64,000 bases of DNA, from contig NZ_WURB01000003.1 of assembly GCF_009830105.1 (NCBI RefSeq), forward strand, positions 62,001-126,000, written 5' to 3'. How positions within the stretch are numbered: the stretch's first letter is position 1; each line of letters starts with the position of its first letter. The notes beneath the pieces were generated by a model that did not search any database, was not told the origin of the DNA, and was given only the letters and a program-made list of their open reading frames with translations. Position numbers and translations under genes: made by a program. The DNA comes from Microvirga makkahensis (GTDB lineage: Bacteria; Pseudomonadota; Alphaproteobacteria; Rhizobiales; Beijerinckiaceae). Below, piece by piece: positions 44,521 to 52,404 of this stretch.

Positions 44521-44727
44521 CGTTCGAAATCAAAAGCAGTTCGGGACGCATGCAGGCGGCATCGGCAACCGAGGTATCAGGCTGCAACAATTTCCGATCC
44601 ATCGATCAAATCGAAGATCCTCCATCCAGGGTGGCATTTTGACTCTTGCGCTCGCGCGGCGATACCGCTCAACTTCACGGAAAAGGCCAGAGAACGATGG
44701 ATACAGGCCAACTCGGGAGGAAAGCCA

Positions 44728-45087
44728 GTGTGCGAGATCTATGCCAGCCAATTGCCTGATACCTACGCCTACATCACGCGGTCAGTCCGCCTGAACGGCT
44801 ACAGCACGTCCATCAAGATCGAGGCGAAGTTCTGGCGGGTCCTCGAGGAAATCGCGCGGCAGGAAGGCGTGGCGCTTACCTCCTTCCTGGCGACCCTATA
44901 TCATGAGGCCGAGGCGATCCACGGGGAGGTCCGCAACTTCGCCTCGCTCCTGCGCTGCACCTGCTTGGTCTATCTCAGCGAAACGCGTGAGCGGGAGCAT
45001 GCCGAAACCGGGCACCGGACGACAACGGCCAAACAGGTCAGCTACCCTGTCCCATGTAGTACCACGGTAACACCCGCCGGGTCCTGA
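44728..45087 (+). CDS. Ribbon-helix-helix protein, RHH_4 family
   Basis: A 119-residue small DNA-binding-type protein. The first 85 residues match the RHH_4 (formerly arylsulfate sulfotransferase-like) family of alphaproteobacteria: MCEIYASQLPDTYAYITRSV, STSIKIEAKFWRVLEEIA, and NFASLLRCTCLVYL. The last 30 residues are unconserved. It would dimerise and bind DNA through an N-terminal beta ribbon. GTG 44728 is fixed by GGGAGG 7 bases upstream. The 44521-44727 gap has no gene; a TTGACT at 44639 may belong to its promoter. Confidence 0.82.
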   Translation: MCEIYASQLPDTYAYITRSVRLNGYSTSIKIEAKFWRVLEEIARQEGVALTSFLATLYHEAEAIHGEVRNFASLLRCTCLVYLSETREREHAETGHRTTTAKQVSYPVPCSTTVTPAGS

Positions 45088-45138
45088 TCGGCGCTACAGT
45101 TCCTCATCGTGCAACAACGACGGGAGAAACCGCAGCGC

Positions 45139-45534
45139 ATGACAAAGGCAGCCCACTCGATGATCCGGGTCCTGGACGAGAGCCGTTCGGTCGACTTCTA
45201 TTCCAAGGCGTTCGGCCTGGAGGTTGCCGACCGCTTTCCGTTCGACGGCTTCACTCTGGTCTATCTCCGCAACGGTAGCAGCGATTTCGAGGTCGAGCTC
45301 ACAGTCAACCATGACCGGACGGAGCCCTACGATCTCGGCAACGGATACGGCCACATCGCGTTTGTCGTCGACGATCTCGAGGCCGAGCACCAGCGCTTCG
45401 AGAGCCTCGGCCTGAAGCCCAACCCGATCAAGGAATTCATGCGCGACGGGGCGCTCCTGGCGAAGTTCTTCTTCGTCCAGGACCCCGACGGCTACAAGAT
45501 CGAGATGATCCAACGGCACGGCCGATACCAATGA
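45139..45534 (+). CDS. Glyoxalase I / VOC-family protein (GloA-like)
   Basis: A 131-residue vicinal-oxygen-chelate protein. The four metal ligands of glyoxalase I are in place: His in KAAHSMIRV, Glu in FEVELTVNH, His in GYGHIAFVV and Glu in GYKIEMIQR. SVDFYSKAFGLEVADRF is the usual N-terminal helix. It should convert the hemithioacetal of methylglyoxal and glutathione to lactoylglutathione. ATG 45139 is preferred to GTG 45109 on homology. A very strong hairpin follows the stop, so it is likely transcribed on its own. Confidence 0.9.
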   Translation: MTKAAHSMIRVLDESRSVDFYSKAFGLEVADRFPFDGFTLVYLRNGSSDFEVELTVNHDRTEPYDLGNGYGHIAFVVDDLEAEHQRFESLGLKPNPIKEFMRDGALLAKFFFVQDPDGYKIEMIQRHGRYQ

Positions 45535-45541
45535 GACCTGG

Positions 45542-45572
45542 CACGGGGCGCCGCACACCACGGCGCCCCGTG
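45542..45572 (+). terminator. Strong terminator-like hairpin after the glyoxalase gene
   Basis: CACGGGGCGCCG (45542-45553) pairs perfectly with CGGCGCCCCGTG (45561-45572): 12 bp, 7-base loop, 7 bases after the stop. The following GTCGCTTCT is only slightly T-rich. The same symmetric stem would also serve the other strand. Confidence 0.7.
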
Positions 45573-45630
45573 TCGCTTCTGGACCACAACAAGAAAACGT
45601 TCGACGAGGAAACAACCCAAGGAGGACCTG

Positions 45631-46158
45631 ATGAAGGACAACGACGTCAGCCTGTCACGCCGCTCGCTGCTCAAGGGCGCGACAGCGGCCGCGTTCATGA
45701 TCTCGGCAGGTGCAATCATCAACCCGATGGAGGCCTGGGGCCTTGAGGTGAAGGCCCTGAAGCCTGAGACCATGCAGACGCTGATCCAGATGGCCCGGGA
45801 CATCTATCCGCATGATAGCGTCGCCGATCGCTTCTATGCCATCGCGTTGAAGGAGTACGATACGAAGTCCGCTTCCGACGCCGCACTGAAGAGCCAGGTC
45901 GAGGATGGCGTCGCGAAGCTCGATGAGCTTGCCACGGCGAAACACGGCACCCGCTATGTCGACGTGGGCTGGGAGTCACAGCGCGTCGCCATCCTGCGGG
46001 AGATCGAGAAGGATCCTTTCTTCCAGAAGGTCCGGGGAGGGCTCGTCGTGAGCCTTTATAACCAAAAGGAGGTCTGGCCCCTCTTCGGGTACGAGGGCGA
46101 GTCCGCCATCCACGGCGGCTACGTCAACCGCGGCTTCGACGACATCGACTGGCTCTGA
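45631..46158 (+). CDS. Gluconate 2-dehydrogenase subunit 3-family protein (Tat-exported)
   Basis: A 175-residue small subunit of a membrane-associated GMC dehydrogenase. The twin-arginine signal is LSRRSLLKGATAAAFMISAG. The body has the family pattern LIQMARDIYPHDSVADRFY and the end LFGYEGESAIHGGYVNRGFD. In known FAD-dependent sugar dehydrogenases this subunit carries the flavin subunit across the membrane by Tat hitch-hiking and helps it fold. The flavin gene follows 19 bases later. ATG 45631 follows AAGGAGG. Confidence 0.9.
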   Translation: MKDNDVSLSRRSLLKGATAAAFMISAGAIINPMEAWGLEVKALKPETMQTLIQMARDIYPHDSVADRFYAIALKEYDTKSASDAALKSQVEDGVAKLDELATAKHGTRYVDVGWESQRVAILREIEKDPFFQKVRGGLVVSLYNQKEVWPLFGYEGESAIHGGYVNRGFDDIDWL

Positions 46159-46177
46159 GACGGGGGAGGACTTCGAC

Positions 46178-47746
46178 ATGTCAGCAAAATTCGAGCTCAA
46201 CGACGACTCCGTGGTGGTGATTGTCGGCTCGGGAGCCGGCGGCGGCACCCTCGGAACCGAACTCGCGCTGAAGGGGATCAAGACGGTCATCCTCGAGGCC
46301 GGCGCGCGGCACGAGATCGAGGACTTCGTGAACGACGAGTGGGACAGCTTCGCTCAACTCGCCTGGACGGACATGCGCACGACGTCCGGCTCGTGGCGCG
46401 TCGCGCGGGACTTCGCCAACCTGCCGGCTTGGATCGTGAAGGCGGTGGGGGGGTCGACGACGCATTGGGCTGGAGCCTCGCTCCGCTTCCAGGAACACGA
46501 GTTCAGGACCCGTTCGGTCTACGGTGACATCAAAGGAGCGAGCCTGCTCGACTGGCCGATCACCCTGAAGGAACTGGAGCCCTACTACGAGAAGGCTGAA
46601 TTCCGCATGGGCGTCACCCGTACTAACGGGATCGCGGGCCTTCCAGGTAACAACAACTACAAGGTCTTCGAGAAGGGCGCGAAGGCAATCGGCTATCAGG
46701 ACGTGTCAACCGGCCGGATGGCAATCAACTCGGCCGAGCGGGACGGGCGATCCGCCTGCCAGCAGGCCGGCTTCTGCTTCCAAGGCTGCAAGTTCGGTGC
46801 CAAATGGTCGACCCTGTACGCCGAAATCCCGAAAGGCGAGGCGACCGGCAATCTCGAGGTGCGGCCGAACGCACACGTGCTGCGGATCGAACACGATGCC
46901 TCGGGCAAGGTGAGCGGGGTCGTCTACGCGGACAAGGATGGCAACCAGCACCGCCAGAAGGCCCGCATAGTAGCGGTCGCCGGAAATTCTATCGAGAGCC
47001 CGCGCCTGCTCCTCAATTCGGCCTCCTCGAAGTACACGGACGGGCTGGCGAACTCATCCGGGCAGGTAGGCCGGAACTATATGCGGCACATGACCGGATC
47101 AGTCTATGCCGTGTTCGACAGACCCGTCCGCATGTGGCGAGGCACGACCATGGCCGGGATCGTTCGCGACGAGGCGGACCACAGGCCGGATCGTGGCTTT
47201 GTCGGCGGCTACGAACTCGAGACCCTGTCTCTGGGCCTGCCTTTCATGGCGGCCTTTCTCGACCCAGGTTCCTGGGGAAGAGAGTTCACGACGGCGCTGG
47301 ATTCTTACGAGAACATGGCGGGCCTGTGGATCGTCGGCGAGGACATGCCGCAGGAGTCGAACCGCATCACGCTCTCGTCCGAGAAGGATCGGTTCGGGAT
47401 GCCCGTGGCCAATGTGCACTTCGACGATCATCCGAACGATATCGCGATGCGGAACCATGCCTATCGGCAGGGGAGCGCGATGTACGAGGCTGTAGGCGCG
47501 ACCCGCACCTTCCCAACGACGCCGTACCCGTCGACACATAATCTTGGCACGAACCGGATGAGCGAGAACCCGCGGGATGGGGTGGTGAACAAGTGGGGCC
47601 AGTCGCACGACATCCCGAACCTGTTTATCTCAGATGGCAGCCAGTTCACTACAGGAGGCGCCGAGAATCCGACGCTCACCATCGTCGCCTTGGCGATCCG
47701 GCAGGCCGAGTACATCGCTGGCCAAATGAGTCAAAAAGCTATTTGA
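46178..47746 (+). CDS. GMC oxidoreductase, large subunit of a periplasmic dehydrogenase
   Basis: A 522-residue flavoenzyme with the FAD motif VVIVGSGAGGGTLGTELAL and GGSTTHWAGASLRF. The Cys-rich insert CQQAGFCFQGCKFGAKWS is typical of gluconate/2-ketogluconate/FAD-glucose dehydrogenases. The active-site end is STHNLGTNRMSENP and GGAENPTLTIVALA. It has no signal of its own, so export should depend on the Tat-bearing subunit 3 upstream. It would oxidise a sugar or sugar acid in the periplasm and pass electrons to a cytochrome c. A suitable cytochrome gene lies at 48962 on the other strand, beyond an IS/sbtA scar. Confidence 0.92.
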   Translation: MSAKFELNDDSVVVIVGSGAGGGTLGTELALKGIKTVILEAGARHEIEDFVNDEWDSFAQLAWTDMRTTSGSWRVARDFANLPAWIVKAVGGSTTHWAGASLRFQEHEFRTRSVYGDIKGASLLDWPITLKELEPYYEKAEFRMGVTRTNGIAGLPGNNNYKVFEKGAKAIGYQDVSTGRMAINSAERDGRSACQQAGFCFQGCKFGAKWSTLYAEIPKGEATGNLEVRPNAHVLRIEHDASGKVSGVVYADKDGNQHRQKARIVAVAGNSIESPRLLLNSASSKYTDGLANSSGQVGRNYMRHMTGSVYAVFDRPVRMWRGTTMAGIVRDEADHRPDRGFVGGYELETLSLGLPFMAAFLDPGSWGREFTTALDSYENMAGLWIVGEDMPQESNRITLSSEKDRFGMPVANVHFDDHPNDIAMRNHAYRQGSAMYEAVGATRTFPTTPYPSTHNLGTNRMSENPRDGVVNKWGQSHDIPNLFISDGSQFTTGGAENPTLTIVALAIRQAEYIAGQMSQKAI

Positions 47747-47767
47747 ACCGTCAATGAACTCTGGAAG

Positions 47768-47793
47768 AGGGCGGCCTCATTGAAGGTCGCCCT
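47768..47793 (+). terminator. Hairpin after the GMC dehydrogenase gene
   Basis: AGGGCGGCCT (47768-47777) pairs with AGGTCGCCCT (47784-47793), 10 bp with one G-T pair and a 6-base loop, 21 bases after the stop. The remaining 47794-48033 contains no recognisable gene. Confidence 0.6.
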
Positions 47794-48033
47794 CGTGCAT
47801 GGGAAAAATCAAAATGCCTACCCGAATCCATGACTGCCTGACATTCCTGGGGTGCTAGCAATTTCCTCGGATGACCTGATGCCGACATTCTGAAGGGTGA
47901 GGCTGGAGTGATAGGCGCGCCCCTGTTTCGATGGTCGAGGGCGCCAATGCGTACCGATCTGTCTCAAGTTTCTCATATCCTGACGCCGCATTCACTCATC
48001 GGCGGGGTGATCGACCGAGCAGGAGCGGTCTTC

Positions 48034-48367
48034 AGTAAATGAGGCGGGCAGCAGCGGCATAGAGCGAAATGCCAATGATGATGTTGAATGGGAAAGTGAG
48101 GCCTAGGGCTGCGCCCAGGTAATTCCCTGGATTCGCGTTAGGCAGGGCAAGCCGTACCGCAGCGGGTGCTGCGATATAGGTGGCACTCGCTGCAAGCGTT
48201 GCAAGCACAATAGCTCCGCCGGCAGACAATCCGACCAGAAGTGCCGCTCCCAATCCCAGAAGGACGTGCAACATTGGCGCTCCGAGCGCAACGAGGATCA
48301 GCATCGGTCCTGCCGGCCGCAGATCACGAGTCCGTTGAGCGGCGGCGATCCCTAGCTCCAGTCTCAA
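48034..48367 (-). pseudogene. C-terminal fragment of an SbtA-type bicarbonate permease gene
   Basis: Minus-strand codons from about 48367 to the stop near 48032 encode the last 110 residues of a sodium-dependent bicarbonate transporter (SbtA, DUF897): LRLELGIAAAQRTRDLRPAG, GGAIVLATLAASATYIAAPA and LPNANPGNYLGAALGLTFPF are its hallmark end. Everything before LRLELG is missing, replaced at 48363-48367 by IS3 transposase sequence on the other strand. The open frame running on to 48463 is translated IS3 DNA, not SbtA. Confidence 0.82.
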
Positions 48368-48803
48368 CATCATCGATGAGTTCACGCGCGAATGCCTGGC
48401 CATCAGAGTGAACCGGAAACTGAAGGCTGTCGACGTGACCGATATGCTCTCGGACCTGTTCATCCTGCGTGGTATTCCAGGTCACATTCGTTCCAATAAC
48501 GGATCCGAATTCGTGGCGAAAGCAATCCGCGAAAGGATTGGATCTGTGGGAGCCAGGACGGCCTACATCGAGCCGGTCAGCCCATGGGAGAATGGCTATT
48601 GCGAGAGCGTCAACTCGAAGCTGCGGGCTGAACTGCTGAAAGGAGAGATCTTCTACACCCTGCGGGAGGCGCAGGTGACTGTCGAAAACTGGCGTCGGCA
48701 CTCCAACACGGTGCGCCCGCACTCATCCTTGGGCTACCGACCACCTGCTCCAGCGGTCATGGTCCATGCGTCCAAGCTAACGCCAAGACCAGCCCTGAAT
48801 TAA
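48363..48803 (+). pseudogene. 3' fragment of an IS3-family transposase (orfB)
   Basis: The plus strand encodes the last 147 residues of an IS3-type DDE transposase: LNIIDEFTRECLAIRVNR, IPGHIRSNNGSEFV, YIEPVSPWENGYCESVNSKL and TVRPHSSLGYRPPAP. The second catalytic Asp, normally in RSDNGPEF, is Asn here (RSNNGSEF), and the first two thirds of the protein are missing. The element is dead. Its right end may be near 48834, where CGGATCACCCACATGGGGCA looks like an IS3-type terminus; no left end is present. Confidence 0.88.
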
Positions 48804-48836
48804 CACCACACACGGATCACCCACATGGGGCAGGCC

Positions 48837-48902
48837 GCCTCCTTGGATCAACAAGCAGAAACCCCGCCCAGGGTAGAGCCGAATGGGGTTCTGCTAGGAG
48901 GC
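48837..48902 (-). terminator. Large imperfect hairpin, probable cytochrome c terminator
   Basis: GCCTCC (48837-48842) pairs with GGAGGC (48897-48902), and AGCAGAAACCCC (48854-48865) pairs with GGGGTTCTGCT (48885-48895) with one bulge. The structure starts 60 bases after the minus-strand cytochrome c stop, so it probably ends that transcript. Confidence 0.5.
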
Positions 48903-48961
48903 CTGATACGCAACTCAGCCTGGCTTGTATATAGCAGCAGATGGTAAATAGCTTGTTGCGG

Positions 48962-49456
48962 CTACTGGGGCATGACAACGGTCAGGTATGCTGCTGTTGG
49001 CTTCTCGTTCGGGCCAAAGGGCCCCGGAACCTGGTTCCGGACAGGCTTCATACTCTTCAGGTAGCGGGCAAGCGCCTTGGCATCAGCGTCCGTGAGGTTG
49101 CCGTAGGAATGGTAGGGCATGATGGGCACGAGTTGCCGACCGTCTGGGCGAACTCCGGTCCGAACAGCCTTGATGATGTCGTCCTCGCTCCACTTGCCGA
49201 GGCCCGTCTCAGCATCAGGCGTGAGGTTGGGAGGATAGAAAATCCCAAGTCCTGGGATCTGAAAGCCGACCTCTGATCCAGCCAGAGGGCGCTGCATGTC
49301 AGGCTTGCCGAGGAAGGTACCTGGAGTATGGCAGCCTGTGCAATCCATGATGGTGACCAGGTATTCGCCTCTTTGCGTTTGGGTCTGCGCAACGGCTGGT
49401 AGGCCGGACATGAGGATGCCGCCCATTATGAAAGCAGTCCACACAATCTGTCTCAT
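48962..49456 (-). CDS. Monoheme c-type cytochrome
   Basis: A 164-residue periplasmic cytochrome c. A signal peptide (MRQIVWTAFIMGGILMSG..., cut after AVAQ) is followed by GEYLVTIMDCTGCHTPG, which holds the single CxxCH heme site. The Met ligand is likely the one in VPIMPYHSYGNLTD, and ADAKALARYLKSMKPV is the usual C-terminal helix. Cytochromes of this type accept electrons from GMC dehydrogenases with subunit 3. That pair lies at 45631-47746 on the opposite strand, across an IS3/sbtA scar, so partnership is plausible but the operon is not intact. Confidence 0.9.
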   Translation of the reverse strand: MRQIVWTAFIMGGILMSGLPAVAQTQTQRGEYLVTIMDCTGCHTPGTFLGKPDMQRPLAGSEVGFQIPGLGIFYPPNLTPDAETGLGKWSEDDIIKAVRTGVRPDGRQLVPIMPYHSYGNLTDADAKALARYLKSMKPVRNQVPGPFGPNEKPTAAYLTVVMPQ

Positions 49457-49755
49457 GGAGTTCCCCTATCGAAGGTTGAACTCCGCCAAAATGACAGAAG
49501 CGTGGCCGCGGAAAAGTGCGCATAAGACGTAAATAGAAACTCCGCTCCGGCGGGAGCAGGGCTTAAGGATTGAGCCGACGAAGCCGTCTGTCTCCGACGC
49601 CGCTGTTGCTGGCTGGGAGCTGGATAGCCGTAGTTGGCCCTCGCTATTCACTCCTCCTTCGACGGCTTAAAGCTCAACTCGGATCTCAACATTGTGGCCA
49701 TCACTCACGGCCCAATGAGCGAGGCGGATCTTCAGCATGCCGCCTCTGGCATTTC
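49457..49755. other. Intergenic stretch, no gene recognised
   Basis: Upstream of the cytochrome gene and before the integrase scar I see no coding frame of known type. The cytochrome promoter should lie in 49457-49560, but I cannot point to clear elements. Confidence 0.4.
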
Positions 49756-49899
49756 GATCTCGACCTGTTCTGGGATCAGAGCATCATCGGCGTCTATGCC
49801 GAGATATCGTACCATACTTCCGATCTTCGTATGGTCGTAGGACAAGATGCATTGGAAAGCTCCTGTTCTGGCAGAGACTGTCGCAGCTCGCCTGACGAG
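49756..49899 (-). pseudogene. Remnant of a tyrosine recombinase/integrase gene
   Basis: About 48 minus-strand codons read KLVRRAATVSARTGAF, then SYDHTKIGSMVRYLGIDADD and ALIPEQVEI. This resembles the C-terminal end of small integrases, whose pattern is RRTKATLIYRRTGNLRAVQLLLGHTKxxSTVRYLGVDxxDAL. The catalytic Arg region and the GHTK His are partly kept, and the Tyr appears in VRYLG. A few residues are lost around GAFQCIL, and no start or upstream domain is seen. It is a decayed piece of a mobile element. Confidence 0.55.
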
Positions 49900-50099
49900 C
49901 TTACCGAGGGGCCGGATCCTCGCGTCCGACAGTCGCTGCATGCCGAACCAGAGTCTGTCGCCAGGCCATGCGTTCGACGCATAAGTCCAATCGGATTTCG
50001 GCACCTTACCAGGTGGTCAGCCCGCGCATATCTCGACCGGTGAAACGACAGTCGAGTGCACCGGCTGCCACCCACCATCTCCCCATAGAGTTGTCCAAC

Positions 50100-51200
50100 A
50101 TGCCGAGCTTGTTCGATCCCTTCGCCCTGAAGGGCGTCACCATCCGTAACCGCATCGCCGTTTCTCCGATGTGCCAGTACATGGCAAAGGACGGGTTCCT
50201 GAATGAGTGGCACCAGGTCCACTACGCCACGCTCGCTCGCGGCGGTGCCGGCCTTGTTGTCGTTGAGGCGACAGCGGTGTCGCCGGAGGGGCGGATCACC
50301 CCGAGCGACGTCGGCCTGTGGAGCGATGCGCATGTCGAGGGGTTTGCGTCCGTTGCCAAGGCGATCAAGGATGCGGGTGCGGTGCCCGGCATTCAGATCG
50401 GTCATGCCGGCCGCAAGGCGAGCGCCAACCGCCCATGGGAGGGCGACGACCATATCCCGAGCGACGACCCGCGCGGCTGGCGGACGATCGCGCCGTCGGC
50501 CATCCCCTTTGGTGGCGACTTGGCCAAAGTGCCGGAGGCCATGACCCAGGACGACATCGCGCGTGTCCGCGACAACTTCGTCGCCGCGGCCGAACGGGCC
50601 CGCGAGGCCGGCTTCGAGTGGCTCGTGCTGCACTTCGCCCATGGTTACCTCGGGCAGAGCTTTCTCTCGGCTTATTCCAACCAGCGGGAGGACGAGTATG
50701 GCGGCAGTGTCGAGAACCGCGGCCGCTTCCTGGTCGAGACGCTGGCCGCCGTCCGAAAGGTGTGGCCGGAGCACCTCCCGCTCACGGCGCGCCTGGGCGT
50801 GATCGAGTTCGACGGGCGGGATGAGGAGACGCTCTCCGAGTCGATCGAGCTGCTCCGACGGCTCAAGGGCGAGGGGCTTGACCTGGTTGATGTCAGCATC
50901 GGGTTCTCGACCCCGTCGGCACAGGTTCCATGGGGGCCGAACTTCATGCTCCCGGTTGCCGAGCGGGTCCGCAAGGAAACTGGGCTTCCTGGAGGAACGA
51001 GCTGGTTCATCAGCGATCCACGGCAGGCAGATGCTTTCATCCGTGAGGGTAAGCTGGACCTAGTGTTTCTTGGCCGTCCGATGCTCGAGAACCCGAACTG
51101 GCCTTACGCCGCCGCGCGCAAGCTGGGTGTGGATAGAGCGGCCTGGGCGACGCTGGCCGCCCCATATGCTCACTGGCTGGATCGCTATCGGGCTGCGTAG
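50100..51200 (+). CDS. Old yellow enzyme family NADH:flavin oxidoreductase (YqjM/NamA type)
   Basis: A 366-residue FMN ene-reductase. The YqjM-class marks are the Cys in SPMCQYMAKDGFLNEWHQVH, the His pair in VLHFAHGYLGQSFLS, and the NQREDEYGGSVENRGRF loop. It reduces activated C=C bonds with NAD(P)H in the cytoplasm and is often linked to electrophile stress or xenobiotic use. ATG 50100 starts MPSLFDPFALKG; the frame is open upstream through the integrase scar but without homology. A hairpin follows the stop. It has no partner gene nearby. Confidence 0.92.
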   Translation: MPSLFDPFALKGVTIRNRIAVSPMCQYMAKDGFLNEWHQVHYATLARGGAGLVVVEATAVSPEGRITPSDVGLWSDAHVEGFASVAKAIKDAGAVPGIQIGHAGRKASANRPWEGDDHIPSDDPRGWRTIAPSAIPFGGDLAKVPEAMTQDDIARVRDNFVAAAERAREAGFEWLVLHFAHGYLGQSFLSAYSNQREDEYGGSVENRGRFLVETLAAVRKVWPEHLPLTARLGVIEFDGRDEETLSESIELLRRLKGEGLDLVDVSIGFSTPSAQVPWGPNFMLPVAERVRKETGLPGGTSWFISDPRQADAFIREGKLDLVFLGRPMLENPNWPYAAARKLGVDRAAWATLAAPYAHWLDRYRAA

Positions 51201-51227
51201 GCCTATCACTGACACGCTAGCCCTAAT

Positions 51228-51253
51228 GGCCCGCGGTGGGAACGCTGCGGGCC
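51228..51253 (+). terminator. Terminator-like hairpin after the old yellow enzyme gene
   Basis: GGCCCGC (51228-51234) and GCGGGCC (51247-51253) form a 7-bp G+C stem with a 12-base loop, followed by TATTCTGTT, about 30 bases after the stop. Confidence 0.55.
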
Positions 51254-51820
51254 TATTCTGTTGGTGCACAGGCGTCCCAAGAACGTAACGCGCTTGACGG
51301 CCGCAGCAGATGCAGTGGATTTACTTGAGTGTGGCCGAGATGAGCCTTGCCTGGCCCAACCAGCATGGAACCGAAGCAGGTTGGACTATGCTTTAGGATT
51401 TCCAACCCCGCCGTCGGACGGATCCGCGTAGGGCGCATATCCCCTCTGCTTGGCGGCGGATCGGGCCATGTGTGGGCACTCTGGGTGGTTAGTCTCCGGA
51501 TACATGACCGCTATGGAAGTCTGCTTCCGGCACAAAGCGGAAGTAGAGCGAAGTGCCGCTTCCCGCCGATTATCGGACCCTATTTCCACCGACCGAGCAG
51601 CTCGGGACCGCCTCTCCTCGGTCTTTGCGCAAACGATGGTCCGGCGAAGAAGGTTCGAATCGGATTTCCCAAAACATTCAAGTCCAGCTCATTGTAGGAT
51701 GACGCCGCCACCTCAATGAAACCGACGAGACCAAATGACCCTAAAACTCGGGCTAGGATGTGGTACGTACCTAAGTCAGGCAGAAAACCATCATAACCTT
51801 CAGAGGCCTATCCGGATCCG
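51254..51820. other. Intergenic stretch with a short repeat-like hairpin
   Basis: No gene is recognised. At 51524-51543 CTTCCG and CGGAAG flank GCACAAAG, within a GC-rich segment that looks like one of the short dispersed repeats of alphaproteobacterial genomes. Only one copy is seen here, so this is a guess. The stretch lies just beyond the 3' end of a tRNA-Ser gene. Confidence 0.35.
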
Positions 51821-51910
51821 TGGCGGAGGGGGTGGGATTCGAACCCACGGTGGGCTTGCACCCACGGCGGTTTTCAAGACCGCTGCCTTAAACCACTCGG
51901 CCACCCCTCC
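51821..51910 (-). tRNA. tRNA-Ser (anticodon UGA)
   Basis: On the minus strand the 90-base gene starts GGAGGGGTGGCCGAGTGG and ends CCCCTCCGCCA with the CCA encoded. The 7-bp acceptor stem pairs GGAGGGG with CCCCTCC. The anticodon stem-loop is GCGGTCTTGAAAACCGC, which places TGA at the anticodon. A long variable arm (CCGTGGGTGCAAGCCCACCG) marks a class II serine tRNA, and the T loop is GGTTCGAATC. Confidence 0.96.
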
Positions 51911-52322
51911 AAGAGACTCCGCCCGTTCCGGCCGGGCCTCATGGTTCTGTAAGACTGCGGACCCGTTGCCGTCAACTTCAATGCACAGGGGAGGCGCTCG
52001 GCGAGCGGGGTTCTTCGTTCTTCCTGGCTTCGGTCGCGTCCGTGAACGTGTTCACTCTGTCCGTCATCGGCGCTCGGTGCGTCTATTCGTCATTCAGGTA
52101 ATTGGCGTCTCTGATGAGCGGAAAGGATATGAGAGCGACGATTTCGACAAAGCAACGAGCAGGTCTCGATTCGAATAATCAAGATCCGCACCAAGGTGAC
52201 GAGCCTTGATTTACCTATGGTTAAGCACTTGGTCTCGCCAATCCTCAACAACCCTCCGGATTTACTAAAAGTTACGCCATCGTTAACAAAGCGGCACTTT
52301 CGCAATTGACAAGCGCGGCCGT
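51911..52322. other. Intergenic stretch upstream of rlpA
   Basis: No gene is recognised. The second half turns A+T-rich, with TTAAC motifs and a TTGACA at 52306-52311 leading into the CtrA-type box ahead of rlpA. Confidence 0.45.
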
Positions 52323-52337
52323 TTAACATCCTTTTAA
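52323..52337. promoter_or_regulatory. CtrA-type box upstream of rlpA
   Basis: TTAA (52323-52326), seven bases, TTAA (52334-52337): a perfect match to the CtrA consensus TTAA-N7-TTAA. It begins 82 bases before the rlpA ATG. CtrA is the cell-cycle master regulator of alphaproteobacteria and controls division and envelope genes in several of them. Confidence 0.55.
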
Positions 52338-52404
52338 GGCGATAAATGCACTTTGGTCGGCCGGGGCAGGTTCAGAGGCCGCCAAGCGCAGTGCGAAAAA
52401 GGGG

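Noticed and set aside
51651..51662. GGTTCGAATC, identical to a tRNA T loop, considered as a displaced attachment repeat of tRNA-Ser
   Set aside because: Only about 10 bases match and the flanks differ, so chance is the simpler explanation.
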